Assembly (NCBI GenBank): GCA_900546695.1
Contig: URDX01000026.1
Location: forward strand, 1 to 26,839
Direction: 5' to 3'
DNA: 26,839 nucleotides
Source of the DNA: an uncultured Eubacteriales bacterium
GTDB taxonomy: Bacteria > Bacillota > Clostridia > Oscillospirales > CAG-272
Each line of letters begins with the position of its first letter. The stretch's first letter is position 1. This document shows, one piece after another, positions 1-7,030 of the stretch. A program made the position numbers and the translations under genes. Below the pieces are notes generated by a model that ran no database searches, was not told where the DNA came from, and saw only the letters and a list, made by a program, of their open reading frames with translations.

Positions 1-234
1 CGGCTCGGTCACTCGCGGCTCTGACAGCCCACCGGGCTGTCATTCACTATCGCTCGCTCGGCTGCGGCTTCGCCTTGCCTACCCCTTGCGCGTGTGCAAT
101 TTTGCGGTCTTGCGAAGCAAGATTGCCGCTGTTTGCGGCAAAGCAAAATTCCATATTGAACCGCGCGGCGGTTCAATATGGAAGGCAGACGCGCGCAGAT
201 TTTTGATATGTATTATTGTCCGATTTTACATCAC
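1..234. repeat. Cluster of palindromes, no gene
   Basis: No credible coding region is seen here. The stretch is packed with inverted repeats: an 8-bp stem with a 3-nt loop around 23-41, a short stem at about 112-126 (TCTTGC/GCAAGA), a GCCGC/GCGGC stem at about 124-138, and a perfect 14-bp stem with a 3-nt loop at 151-181 (CCATATTGAACCGC / GCGGTTCAATATGG). The last one lies 54 bp past the stop of the LysR gene on the minus strand and is followed there by AATTTTGCTTTG, so it may also work as that gene's terminator. The density of palindromes suggests a dispersed intergenic repeat (REP/MITE-like), but a second copy is not visible in this window. Confidence 0.5.
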
Positions 235-1113
235 TCACTGCGACAGTATCATTTTCTCGAGCTCGCGCGCCGCTACGCTGAGCGGCTGCTCCCTGCGCTT
301 TATAAGGACGATATTGCGCTCGGGTATCTTTTCCTCGAGGTCCAGGACATGAACATTTTCCGCACCGCCTATAAACTCCTGCGGGACAAAGCCTATTCCG
401 AGGTCGGCTGCGACCATCGGCAGGATCTGATCGGCGGTGAACGCCTCTATATCGGGGTGATACGACAGTCCGTAGCCGGTAAAGAGTGCCGAATAAAATT
501 CAAAGGACTTCGTATCCGAGCCGAGCGAGATAAGCGGGTATCCGCTCAGCTCCCTGAGCGAGACTCTGCGCCCTATCAGCTCGCCGAAGGCGCTCGGGCA
601 GACCGCGACCTCGCGAATCGGGCGTATAGCCGTCTCGTGCAGCGAGGCGTATCTGTCGGTCGGAGAGGTTACAACGGCGATATCGGCTGTGCCGTCCTTG
701 AGAGCTGCGATAGCCTGCGGGGTGGAGTGATTGCTTATGCGCAGATGCACTCCAGGGTACAGCATCCGAAAGCGCTTGAGCACGGGCAGCAGCAGACAGC
801 GCAGCGCAACCTCGCTCGCAGCGATATAGACCGCACCGTTCTGCAGTGTCTTGCTCTGTCCGAGCTCCGCTTCGCCCGCCTCGATATGCTCGAGCGCGAG
901 CCGTATATGCCCGTACAACCGCTCGCCCTCGGGCGTCAGGCGCATTCCGCGGCTTGTCCGCGAAAAGAGCGCGCAGCCGAGCTCGCCTTCGAGATTTTTA
1001 ATTGTACGGGTAACGTTCGGCTGACTGCTGAGCAGGACCTTTGCCGCTTTTGAGATATTGCCGTATTTCGCGACGTAATAGAATATGCGGTAGTAATCGT
1101 AGCTGATAAACAT
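235..1113 (-). CDS. LysR-family transcriptional regulator
   Basis: Predicted 292-aa LysR-type regulator, the usual family length. The N-terminal winged helix-turn-helix occupies about residues 1-60, with the typical pattern FYYVAKYGNISKAAKVL, then SQPNVTRTIKNLEGELG, then LFSRTSRGMRLTPEGE. The rest is the periplasmic-binding-protein-like effector domain. I chose the ATG at 1113 because GAGGT lies 4-5 nt upstream and the LysR domain begins there. An in-frame extension to 1215 adds 34 non-family residues that run through the promoter region. It is transcribed divergently from the DUF1275 membrane protein, a classic arrangement for a LysR regulator and its target, so control of that neighbour is likely (inference). 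The effector cannot be read from sequence. Confidence 0.93.
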   Translation of the reverse strand: MFISYDYYRIFYYVAKYGNISKAAKVLLSSQPNVTRTIKNLEGELGCALFSRTSRGMRLTPEGERLYGHIRLALEHIEAGEAELGQSKTLQNGAVYIAASEVALRCLLLPVLKRFRMLYPGVHLRISNHSTPQAIAALKDGTADIAVVTSPTDRYASLHETAIRPIREVAVCPSAFGELIGRRVSLRELSGYPLISLGSDTKSFEFYSALFTGYGLSYHPDIEAFTADQILPMVAADLGIGFVPQEFIGGAENVHVLDLEEKIPERNIVLIKRREQPLSVAARELEKMILSQ

Positions 1114-1156
1114 GCAGACCTCACAGATATTTATTATTGATATGCCGTATATAACT

Positions 1157-1185
1157 AATATATATTTCCAACATGGGTGTGTCAG
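1157..1185 (-). promoter_or_regulatory. Sigma-A-like promoter of the LysR gene
   Basis: On the minus strand CTGACA (1180-1185) is followed after 17 nt by TATATT (1157-1162), giving a start near 1150 and a leader of about 37 nt. It sits back to back with the TATAAT of the divergent gene, and the AT-rich dyad TATATA-N5-TATATA spans the -10 region. A LysR protein bound here could act on both genes. Confidence 0.55.
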
Positions 1186-1188
1186 CAT

Positions 1189-1194
1189 TATAAT
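1189..1194 (+). promoter_or_regulatory. -10 element of the DUF1275 gene
   Basis: A perfect TATAAT lies 49 nt before the predicted ATG. The hexamer expected 17 nt upstream (TTCCAA at 1166-1171) is a poor -35 match, which fits a promoter that needs an activator such as the divergent LysR protein (inference). Confidence 0.45.
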
Positions 1195-1237
1195 ATATAT
1201 GCTTTGTAATGTCAAGGGATAAGGAAAATTGCATCAG

Positions 1238-1930
1238 ATGAAAAGTTTAAAAAAGATCGACTTCAGCAGCGGATTTCAGGGGCAGATGTCCGATAGTTTC
1301 CGCGCCGCTGTTTTTATTGTGCTTTCGGGCGGCTTTCAGGATGCGTATACCTACTGGTGCCGCGGCGAGGTTTTTGCAAATGCACAGACGGGCAATATCG
1401 TACTGCTCAGCACGGCGCTGTTCCGCGGAGAATGGCAGACGGTGCTCAAATATTTTATCCCCGTGTTCTCGTTCCTCTTCGGCATCGTTGCGGCGGAGAT
1501 CATACATATCAGGCTCAAGTCTTATGAGCGGCTGCACTGGCGGCAGATAGTGCTTATCGGTGAGATAGCGCTGCTCTTTATCGTCGGATTCCTGCCGCAG
1601 AGCGTCGAGCCGCTGGCAAATTCGCTTGTATCGTTCGTCTGTGCGCTGCAGGTGCAGACCTTTCATAAGGTGCGCGGGCATGCATACGCAAGCACGATGT
1701 GCATCGGCAATCTGCGCTGCGCGACCGAGTCGGTCTGTGCATACTGCCGCTTGCACGACAAGCGCATTCTGCGTAAGGCTATGACCTATTTCGGCGTAAT
1801 TCTTATCTTCGCCGTCGGTGCGGGCCTCGGAAGCCTGCTCACCTCGGCGCTCGGCTTCAAGGCTATCTGGATATGCTGCGCGCTGCTGTCGGTCAGCTTC
1901 CTGATGATGTTTGTGCCGGAGAAAAAGTAA
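1238..1930 (+). CDS. DUF1275 (YoaK-like) membrane protein
   Basis: Predicted 230-aa integral membrane protein of the DUF1275/YoaK family, whose biochemical role is unknown. The family hallmark is clear near the N-terminus: GGFQDAYTYWCRGEVFANAQ followed by TGNIVLLS. About six hydrophobic segments follow, plus the conserved cytoplasmic stretch with QVQTFHKVRG and STMCIGNLR. The start is uncertain. ATG at 1238 has AAGGA 12 nt upstream, while a TTG at 1229 is also in frame and has AAGGG 10 nt upstream; I prefer ATG. The gene is divergent from a LysR regulator and is followed by a large hairpin at 1949-1989. A transport or stress-related role is only a guess. Confidence 0.9.
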   Translation: MKSLKKIDFSSGFQGQMSDSFRAAVFIVLSGGFQDAYTYWCRGEVFANAQTGNIVLLSTALFRGEWQTVLKYFIPVFSFLFGIVAAEIIHIRLKSYERLHWRQIVLIGEIALLFIVGFLPQSVEPLANSLVSFVCALQVQTFHKVRGHAYASTMCIGNLRCATESVCAYCRLHDKRILRKAMTYFGVILIFAVGAGLGSLLTSALGFKAIWICCALLSVSFLMMFVPEKK

Positions 1931-1948
1931 GCTCTATAATATTCGGCG

Positions 1949-1989
1949 GATACCGCAGCCGCAGGGAAATGCCCCTCGGCTGCGGTATC
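1949..1989 (+). terminator. Large hairpin after the DUF1275 gene
   Basis: A perfect 13-bp stem (GATACCGCAGCCG at 1949-1961 with CGGCTGCGGTATC at 1977-1989) encloses a loop that can itself pair AGGG with CCCT. It begins 19 nt after the stop codon. No clear T-run follows, so intrinsic termination is uncertain; it may be an RNA-stabilising 3' hairpin. Confidence 0.45.
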
Positions 1990-2102
1990 TGTGCGCATAA
2001 GGGGTATGCCTTAGTACAAAAGGCGTGCTGCGGCATAAATGTCTCAGCACAAAAGGCATACAGCCCGCCTTGTGCGGGTGACATGCCTGATGTTTTTATG
2101 TT

Positions 2103-2138
2103 TGCGGGGGATAATTGTCTGTGCGGGGGATAATTGTC
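2103..2138. repeat. Tandem 17-bp direct repeat, period 19
   Basis: TGCGGGGGATAATTGTC occurs identically at 2103-2119 and 2122-2138, separated by 2 nt. A 19-bp period puts the copies just under two helical turns apart. The core GGGATAATTGT recurs at about 26508-26518, downstream of the noc promoter. Confidence 0.6.
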
Positions 2139-2205
2139 GCGCACCCGCACAGTAGGCGGTTGATCGTTTCGGGCTCCCCGTGCTTGGCCGGCTAAAGCCA
2201 TAATG

Positions 2206-2243
2206 CAAAAACAGCCGAGCGGGGGGTGAACCCGTTCGGCTGT
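2206..2243 (-). terminator. Intrinsic terminator of the ABC operon
   Basis: On the minus strand a 13-bp stem with one wobble pair (2231-2243 with 2211-2223, 7-nt loop) is followed directly by TTTTTG. It lies about 60 nt beyond the permease stop codon. Confidence 0.75.
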
Positions 2244-2303
2244 GCCGCCGCTGCGGCATATATACTCATGGAGGTGAGATACATATCGTGTCAGGGGCTG
2301 CCG

Positions 2304-4577
2304 TCAGTCGGCTGCCTTGAGCGCTTCGACCATATCGATCTTCTTGTTCTTGCGCGAGATGAGCAAGCCGACAAGCAGCGACATTCCGAGCGTGATGAGT
2401 ACCGTCTCGATGTACGAGAGCGGCGAGACAGTGAGGCTGAGCTCGTATTCGCTCGCGAGCAGCACAAGCAGCTCACGGAGCAGGAAATATCCCGCGGGCA
2501 GACCGATAGCTGTTCCTATCAGGGTCAGCACGAGATTCTGCTGAATAAGCAGCGAGCCTATGCGCCTATCGCGGAAGCCGAGCACCTTGAGCGTAGCCAT
2601 CTCGCGATAGCGCTCGGTATAGCTCATTGTGCCGAGGTTGTAGAGAACTATAACCCCGAGCAGCACCGCGCCTCCGCAGAGCAGGACTATCATGAGATTC
2701 ATTATTGCCATAAAGGTGTCAAAGGAGTCGATTATGCTCTGCTTTGACTGAACGGCGGTGATCGCCTCATCGGAGATAATATCGGTCTGCGCGGTATAGA
2801 TGGTGTTGCAGTGATAATCTATGCCCGCATTTTCCGCCGCCGTGCGGCTCATGACGATGCCCTCAGTCATCGAGCAGATGACTCCGCGAACTCGGACGGT
2901 GTAGCTGTCGTCGGTGACGTAAGGCGAGAATTCAAGCTCGTCTCCGACATGCACGTCGTAGTCGCGCTCGATACGCGAGCAGATATAAACGCCGTTGTCG
3001 GGCAGCTTTGTCATGTTGTAATCGGTATCCGGGAAGCGGATATAATTCCGGCGGAGGTCGTAGACGGTAAGCGTCGTCGAATCGCCGTCGAGCTGTATGC
3101 TGACTGTCGACGCACCGTCGCCCGAATAGAGCTCACGCAGCTCCTCTGCGCGCTCGGGGGTGACGGTCTCGCTGTCGAGACTGATTACCGACTCGTACTG
3201 TGCGGCATCGTAGTAGAACACCTGAATGAAGCTTGCCATAGTGTCCTTCATGCCGAGTGCGGCGATGATAAGCACGACGCAGCCCAGCACTCCGAAGAGC
3301 GTCATAGCCGTTCTTGCTTTATGGCGCAGGGTGTCGCGGGTGTTCCATTTAAAGCCGAAGCCGAGCTTCTTCCATGCGCGGCAGTTCTCCCATGCGAGCG
3401 GCTTGAAGCGCTTAGGCGAATACGGACGCAGTGCATCCGCGGCTGTATCGCCGAGCGCCTGACGGACGGAGAGCCATCCGATGGCGGTTATAAACAGATT
3501 GATGACGATGAGTACTATCCAAACAAAGGCGGGGCAGTAGAGCGACCAGTCGATAAAGTCGGTATACGTGCCCATCGAGCCGTTCGGGTTCATGATATAC
3601 CATGCCACAAGAACGCCGAAGCCGATGCCGAACAGCGTTCCGATAAGTCCGATGGCGGTCGCATACGAGGTGTAGTGCGCCGCTATGCGGCGGTCACGGT
3701 AGCCGAGCGCCTTAAAGGTGCCTATCTGCGTCTTTTCCTTTGCCGTTATACGGTTCATGGTGGTGACCATGGTGAGAACGGCGATGGAAAGGAAGAGCAC
3801 GGGCAGCACGAGTCCCATTGTTTTGCCCTCGTCCGACTCGCCGAGTGCCTGACTGTACGACGGGTTTTCATCCTTCGAGAGCACGAGCAGAGTTTTTCCG
3901 AGCGCCTTTTCCGCACGCTCGACGAGCTCGGGCTTATCGAGGTCGGAGATTATGTTCAGCTGGGTATAAAACTCGGTGCCGAGGCAGCGCCCCAGCATTG
4001 CGGGTGAGATGTATGCAAAGCCGTGCGTTGTAAAATCGGGCATCAGCTGCGTGTCGTCCGCGACGCAGATGAGGTATTCAGCCGATTTGATGAGTCCGAC
4101 GACTCTGCCGTCGAGCTTGATATTCTTGTAAACGACGGTCAGCTCATCGCCGATGGATACGTCGTTTGCGGCGGCGTATTTGTCCGAGAGCCAGATGCCG
4201 TTTTCGGAGTCCGCGTCGTATTCGTCGCCTTCCGTCAGGGAGAAGAAGGAGACATTCGGGTCGCTCGTGACCGTCACTGCGAGCGTGTCGGAGCTGCCGT
4301 CAACGGTAGCGTTGACCGACAGAAAACGCGCTGCGGCGTCGACGCCGTCGACATCCTTTATACTGTCGAGAGCAGCCTCGTCAAAGCCGCTCTCGGAATA
4401 GATGCGGTAGTCGGCAAAGTTCGATGCATCAAGCGCCGTGGTAAGGTCGCGCTCAATGGTGTACCACTCCATGTTGAAACCGACGAACATTCCGATGCCG
4501 ATGATTATCATCAACACCATCGAGATAAACTGGACGCGGTAGACACCTATCGTTCTCCATAGCTTTCGTCCGAGCAT
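2304..4577 (-). CDS. ABC exporter permease, FtsX type
   Basis: Predicted 757-aa membrane subunit of an ABC exporter with two FtsX-like domains. An N-terminal membrane segment (about residues 16-38) is followed by a large extracytoplasmic domain to about residue 255. The first FtsX unit (about 255-390) contains EKTQIGTFKALGYRDRR. A second extracytoplasmic domain and the C-terminal FtsX unit (about 630-750) with RYREMATLKVLGFRDRR follow. The two matched coupling-helix regions mark an internally duplicated permease, so one gene can supply several TM bundles. The ATG lies 1 nt after the ATPase stop, with GAGG inside the end of the ATPase gene, so translation is probably coupled. Substrate unknown. 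Lipoprotein or peptide export and mechanotransmission are both known in MacB/FtsX-type relatives. Confidence 0.92.
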   Translation of the reverse strand: MLGRKLWRTIGVYRVQFISMVLMIIIGIGMFVGFNMEWYTIERDLTTALDASNFADYRIYSESGFDEAALDSIKDVDGVDAAARFLSVNATVDGSSDTLAVTVTSDPNVSFFSLTEGDEYDADSENGIWLSDKYAAANDVSIGDELTVVYKNIKLDGRVVGLIKSAEYLICVADDTQLMPDFTTHGFAYISPAMLGRCLGTEFYTQLNIISDLDKPELVERAEKALGKTLLVLSKDENPSYSQALGESDEGKTMGLVLPVLFLSIAVLTMVTTMNRITAKEKTQIGTFKALGYRDRRIAAHYTSYATAIGLIGTLFGIGFGVLVAWYIMNPNGSMGTYTDFIDWSLYCPAFVWIVLIVINLFITAIGWLSVRQALGDTAADALRPYSPKRFKPLAWENCRAWKKLGFGFKWNTRDTLRHKARTAMTLFGVLGCVVLIIAALGMKDTMASFIQVFYYDAAQYESVISLDSETVTPERAEELRELYSGDGASTVSIQLDGDSTTLTVYDLRRNYIRFPDTDYNMTKLPDNGVYICSRIERDYDVHVGDELEFSPYVTDDSYTVRVRGVICSMTEGIVMSRTAAENAGIDYHCNTIYTAQTDIISDEAITAVQSKQSIIDSFDTFMAIMNLMIVLLCGGAVLLGVIVLYNLGTMSYTERYREMATLKVLGFRDRRIGSLLIQQNLVLTLIGTAIGLPAGYFLLRELLVLLASEYELSLTVSPLSYIETVLITLGMSLLVGLLISRKNKKIDMVEALKAAD

Positions 4578-4578
4578 A

Positions 4579-5280
4579 CTACCATTCCACCTCGTCTGCG
4601 CTCAGCGGATGCTCCTGCTCGGTGCAGCTGCGGATCTTTCCGCTTCTGACCTCGATGACAACGTCCGCCATCTTCGCGATATTCTGGTTGTGCGTGACTA
4701 TGATTATGGTCTTGCCGTACTTCTTTGCCATTTCAAGCAGCAGCTTCAGCACGGTGACGCCCGTCTCCGAGTCGAGCGCGCCCGTCGGCTCGTCGCAGAG
4801 CAGGATCTTTGCGTTTTTTGCGAGCGCACGCGCGATGGAAACACGCTGCTGCTCTCCGCCCGACAGCTCGGACGGGAAATTTTTCATATGGTCCTCGAGC
4901 CCGACCGCACGGAGCATGTCGTGCGAGCTGAGCGGATTCTTTGCGATGTCCTTGACAAGCGCGACGTTCTCGAGCACGGTAAGCGTCGGAACGAGATTGT
5001 ACGACTGAAATACAAATCCGACGGTGGATGCGCGGTAGTCGGCGAGCTCGTCGCGGCTGAGCGCTTCGATGTTCTGTCCGTCGACGATAATTGTGCCGCT
5101 CGTCGGACTGTCGAGTCCGCCTATCATGTTGAGCAGTGTACTTTTTCCCGCGCCCGACGGTCCGAGAATAACGACGAATTTGCCCTCGTCTATCTCGAGG
5201 TCGACCGAGTCGAGCGCGCGCTGCGCATGCTCACCCTTGGAATATAGCTTGGTGACTCCCTTCATTGTAATGAGCTTCAT
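4579..5280 (-). CDS. ABC exporter ATPase (MacB/LolD type)
   Basis: Predicted 233-aa nucleotide-binding subunit paired with the FtsX-type permease just downstream. All motifs are intact: Walker A GPSGAGKST (40-48), Q-loop Q92, signature LSGGEQQR (139-146), Walker B ILLCDEP (159-165), the D-loop after it, and the switch histidine in IIIVTHN. Length and motifs match the LolD/MacB/BceA group. I chose ATG at 5280 because AGAAGGG lies 7 nt upstream and the family begins there; a longer frame to 5457 adds 59 unrelated residues from the leader. Expression probably starts near 5825, giving an unusually long leader with paired operator-like palindromes. Confidence 0.95.
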   Translation of the reverse strand: MKLITMKGVTKLYSKGEHAQRALDSVDLEIDEGKFVVILGPSGAGKSTLLNMIGGLDSPTSGTIIVDGQNIEALSRDELADYRASTVGFVFQSYNLVPTLTVLENVALVKDIAKNPLSSHDMLRAVGLEDHMKNFPSELSGGEQQRVSIARALAKNAKILLCDEPTGALDSETGVTVLKLLLEMAKKYGKTIIIVTHNQNIAKMADVVIEVRSGKIRSCTEQEHPLSADEVEW

Positions 5281-5502
5281 GGTATCCCTTCTCTCGGATT
5301 TTTCGACGCCGCGCGGCATCTGAATTTTAGGGTAATATTTGCATCGGGGCTTTTCTGCTGCTTCGCATGTGCCGCGAACGGTTATTTGACCGCGCAATAA
5401 AATTTGACTCTTGCATTGTACGTGCGGTGCGCTTTTGCTGCGGTATGCCGCTTGCATCGGCGCATATCCGCTGCGTTATCGTTTTACCGTTGCGCCGTCG
5501 CT

Positions 5503-5590
5503 GCGTCGCCGTTACTCAATCGCTCGCCGTCGTTACACAATCGCTGCGTCGCTGTCGGTCAATCACTGTGCCGTCACTGCTTTATCGCCG
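5503..5590. repeat. Degenerate 22-bp tandem repeats
   Basis: Four units of about 22 bp (5503-5524, 5525-5546, 5547-5568, 5569-5590) share a CGYCGYYGTTAC-CAATCGCT-like consensus, with the last unit most diverged. They lie in the ABC leader and have no spacers, so they are not a CRISPR array. Confidence 0.45.
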
Positions 5591-5662
5591 GGTCACAGCG
5601 GTATCGTCGGGGCTGTCCGATGCGTTAATTTTAAGCGTAAAAACGCCTGAAAACAATCACAC

Positions 5663-5705
5663 CGCTGCCCGCCGTATGTCGGTTACCCATACGGCGGGCA
5701 GCGGC
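5663..5705. other. Perfect 17-bp stem hairpin in the ABC leader
   Basis: CCGCTGCCCGCCGTATG (5663-5679) and its exact complement (5689-5705) enclose a 9-nt loop TCGGTTACC. Neither flank has an immediate T-run, so a simple terminator is unlikely. The loop shares TCGGTTA with the flanks of both operator-like palindromes. Confidence 0.6.
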
Positions 5706-5730
5706 AAACAGGAGAAACCGCCGGATATCG

Positions 5731-5746
5731 GTTAGCCTACACTAAC
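5731..5746. promoter_or_regulatory. Operator-like palindrome, copy 2
   Basis: GTTAGCCTACACTAAC, preceded by ATCG. The arms GTTAG/CTAAC match copy 1 exactly and the centre begins with the same CCT. It lies 83 bp downstream of copy 1, within the leader. Confidence 0.5.
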
Positions 5747-5813
5747 ACATATCCATAAATTATCCCGTCCGTGCGGCGGTGCTCACGGGCGGCGAAAAAG
5801 TGGTGCAAAGTCG

Positions 5814-5829
5814 GTTAGCCTCTGCTAAC
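5814..5829. promoter_or_regulatory. Operator-like palindrome, copy 1, at the ABC promoter
   Basis: GTTAGCCTCTGCTAAC begins 2 nt after the predicted -10 on the minus strand and covers the expected transcription start, a typical repressor position. The GGTTAGCCT core resembles half of a DtxR/IdeR-type iron box (consensus GGTTAGSCTAACC), but the fit is partial and the regulator is unknown. Confidence 0.5.
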
Positions 5830-5831
5830 TT

Positions 5832-5860
5832 ATGATATCACATTATTTCCCCGATTGCAA
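5832..5860 (-). promoter_or_regulatory. Sigma-A-like promoter of the ABC operon
   Basis: On the minus strand TTGCAA (5855-5860), a 17-nt spacer, then TATCAT (5832-5837). A run of A/T (5861-5890) upstream may act as an UP element. The palindrome at 5814-5829 abuts the -10. Confidence 0.6.
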
Positions 5861-5910
5861 TAGGTTTTTAAAATTTTTTTCGATTTTTTTAGTGAAGGGG
5901 TGCGGCATCA

Positions 5911-5948
5911 AAAAATCCCTATGCGAAGGTAACCACCTTCGCATAGGG
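5911..5948 (-). terminator. Intrinsic terminator of trxB
   Basis: A perfect 14-bp stem (5935-5948 with 5917-5930) and 4-nt loop, followed on the minus strand by ATTTTTTG. It lies 15 nt past the trxB stop codon. Confidence 0.88.
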
Positions 5949-5962
5949 GGCTTTGCGGGGCG

Positions 5963-6910
5963 TTACAATGTTGTCAAATACCTACAAGCCGAAACTGCAG
6001 CAACAGCACCGTCGCCGACTGCAGTGGTTATCTGTCTTACCGCCTTTGTGCGGCAGTCGCCTGCAACGAACAGCCCGTCTCCGACGCAGCAGCTCTCGTC
6101 GGCGGTGATATATCCGCGCTCATCGAGTGACGCAACGTCCGCAAAGCAATCGTTTTCGGGTTTCAGTCCGACCGCGACAAAGATGCCGTCGAGCGGGAGC
6201 ACATCGCCGTCGACTGCCGCACAGCTCGGGTATGTCGGCTTGTCTGTTCCGGGGGCGAGACGTATCGCGCGGAGCTCTCCGCCGTCCTCTATCAGCTCTC
6301 TGACGACCGTTCCCGTAATTATCTCAACATTCGGTGCGTCGGCGAGTATGCTGCAGAGCGCGCCCTCGCCCGTCAGATTATCGAGGTTCTGTATCACGTA
6401 GACCTTTTTGCATATCTCGGAGAGCATTACCGCCTCCTGGAGTGCGGAGTTTCCGCCGCCGATAACGGCGACCGTCATACCGCGATAGAAAGCGCCGTCG
6501 CAGACCGCGCAGTAGGAAACGCCCGCGCCCTCGAGCTCATCCTCGCCTGCGAGACCGAGCGTTCTGTGATGCACGCCTGCTGCTATGATAACGCTGCGCG
6601 CACGAACGGTGTCGCCTCCCGCGAGCGAGACCGACCATATTCCGCCGTCGCGGTGCAGCGCCGTGACCTCATCTTCGATAAACTCCGCGCCGTGCTCCTT
6701 TACCTGTGCGACAAGCCGCTCGGCAAAGTCAAGCCCGCTCATCTGTGCGCTGCCGGGGTAATTCTCTATCTTCGGGGAGTGCGTGACCTGACCGCCCGCG
6801 ACCTCCTTCTCCGCAATTATAACGCTCCTTTCAGCCCTGCGGCAGTAGAGCGCGGCGGTGAGTCCTGCGGGACCCGCACCGACCGTGAAAACGTCATATA
6901 TCTTGTCCAT
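5963..6910 (-). CDS. trxB: Thioredoxin-reductase-like flavoprotein
   Basis: Predicted 315-aa low-molecular-weight thioredoxin reductase. The FAD-binding GAGPAG motif is at residues 11-16, the redox-active pair is CAVC (C134, C137), the second Rossmann motif is GGGNSA (151-156), and the C-terminal FAD-contact region contains GLFVAGDCR. Oddly, the HRRxxxR motif that follows in NADPH-dependent enzymes and grips the 2'-phosphate is replaced here by YVIQNLDNLTGE. The donor may therefore be something else, for example ferredoxin as in the FFTR group, or NADH (inference). It lies directly downstream of nrdD, whose C-terminus is a redoxin domain, so its likely job is to re-reduce that domain. AAGGAG lies 9 nt before the ATG. 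Only 39 nt separate the start from the nrdD hairpin, so it probably depends on readthrough. Confidence 0.9.
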   Translation of the reverse strand: MDKIYDVFTVGAGPAGLTAALYCRRAERSVIIAEKEVAGGQVTHSPKIENYPGSAQMSGLDFAERLVAQVKEHGAEFIEDEVTALHRDGGIWSVSLAGGDTVRARSVIIAAGVHHRTLGLAGEDELEGAGVSYCAVCDGAFYRGMTVAVIGGGNSALQEAVMLSEICKKVYVIQNLDNLTGEGALCSILADAPNVEIITGTVVRELIEDGGELRAIRLAPGTDKPTYPSCAAVDGDVLPLDGIFVAVGLKPENDCFADVASLDERGYITADESCCVGDGLFVAGDCRTKAVRQITTAVGDGAVAAVSACRYLTTL

Positions 6911-6949
6911 GCTCGATAGCTCCTTAGTTTTGTATTTGTCCGTTAAAAC

Positions 6950-6981
6950 GGGGCTGTTAAAAAGCTCGTTTTAACAGCCCC
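6950..6981 (-). terminator. Hairpin between nrdD and trxB
   Basis: A perfect 13-bp stem (GGGGCTGTTAAAA at 6950-6962 with its complement at 6969-6981, 6-nt loop) 50 nt past the nrdD stop. A short GTTTTAA follows on the minus strand. Since no trxB promoter fits in the remaining 39 nt, it may be a partial terminator. It shares its core with the hairpin at 18681-18715. Confidence 0.7.
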
Positions 6982-7030
6982 TCGGTTTGTTGATTGCATT
7001 CCGATCCGTGTCTTTTTAGCAGGCCCTACA

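Larger units (their letters stand above)
1931..2303. other. Intergenic region with hairpins and a direct repeat
   Basis: This 373-bp gap between two convergent units holds no gene. From left to right it has the hairpin at 1949-1989, two copies of CACAAAAGGC-like sequence around 2015-2060, the 17-bp direct repeat at 2103-2138, and the terminator of the ABC operon at 2206-2243. Confidence 0.7.
5281..5830 (-). other. Long structured leader of the ABC operon
   Basis: About 545 nt separate the predicted transcription start (near 5825, minus strand) from the ATPase start. I see no convincing ORF. In transcription order it contains the operator-like palindrome at 5814-5829, a second copy at 5731-5746, a perfect 17-bp hairpin at 5663-5705, and degenerate 22-bp tandem repeats around 5503-5590. 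This looks like a regulatory leader or small-RNA source, but no known riboswitch family was recognised. Confidence 0.45.

Noticed and set aside
1114..1215. N-terminal extension of the LysR protein
   Set aside because: The 34 extra residues come from AT-rich promoter DNA and precede the normal family start.
5503..5590. Possible CRISPR array
   Set aside because: Units are contiguous and degenerate, without unique spacers, and no cas genes are nearby.
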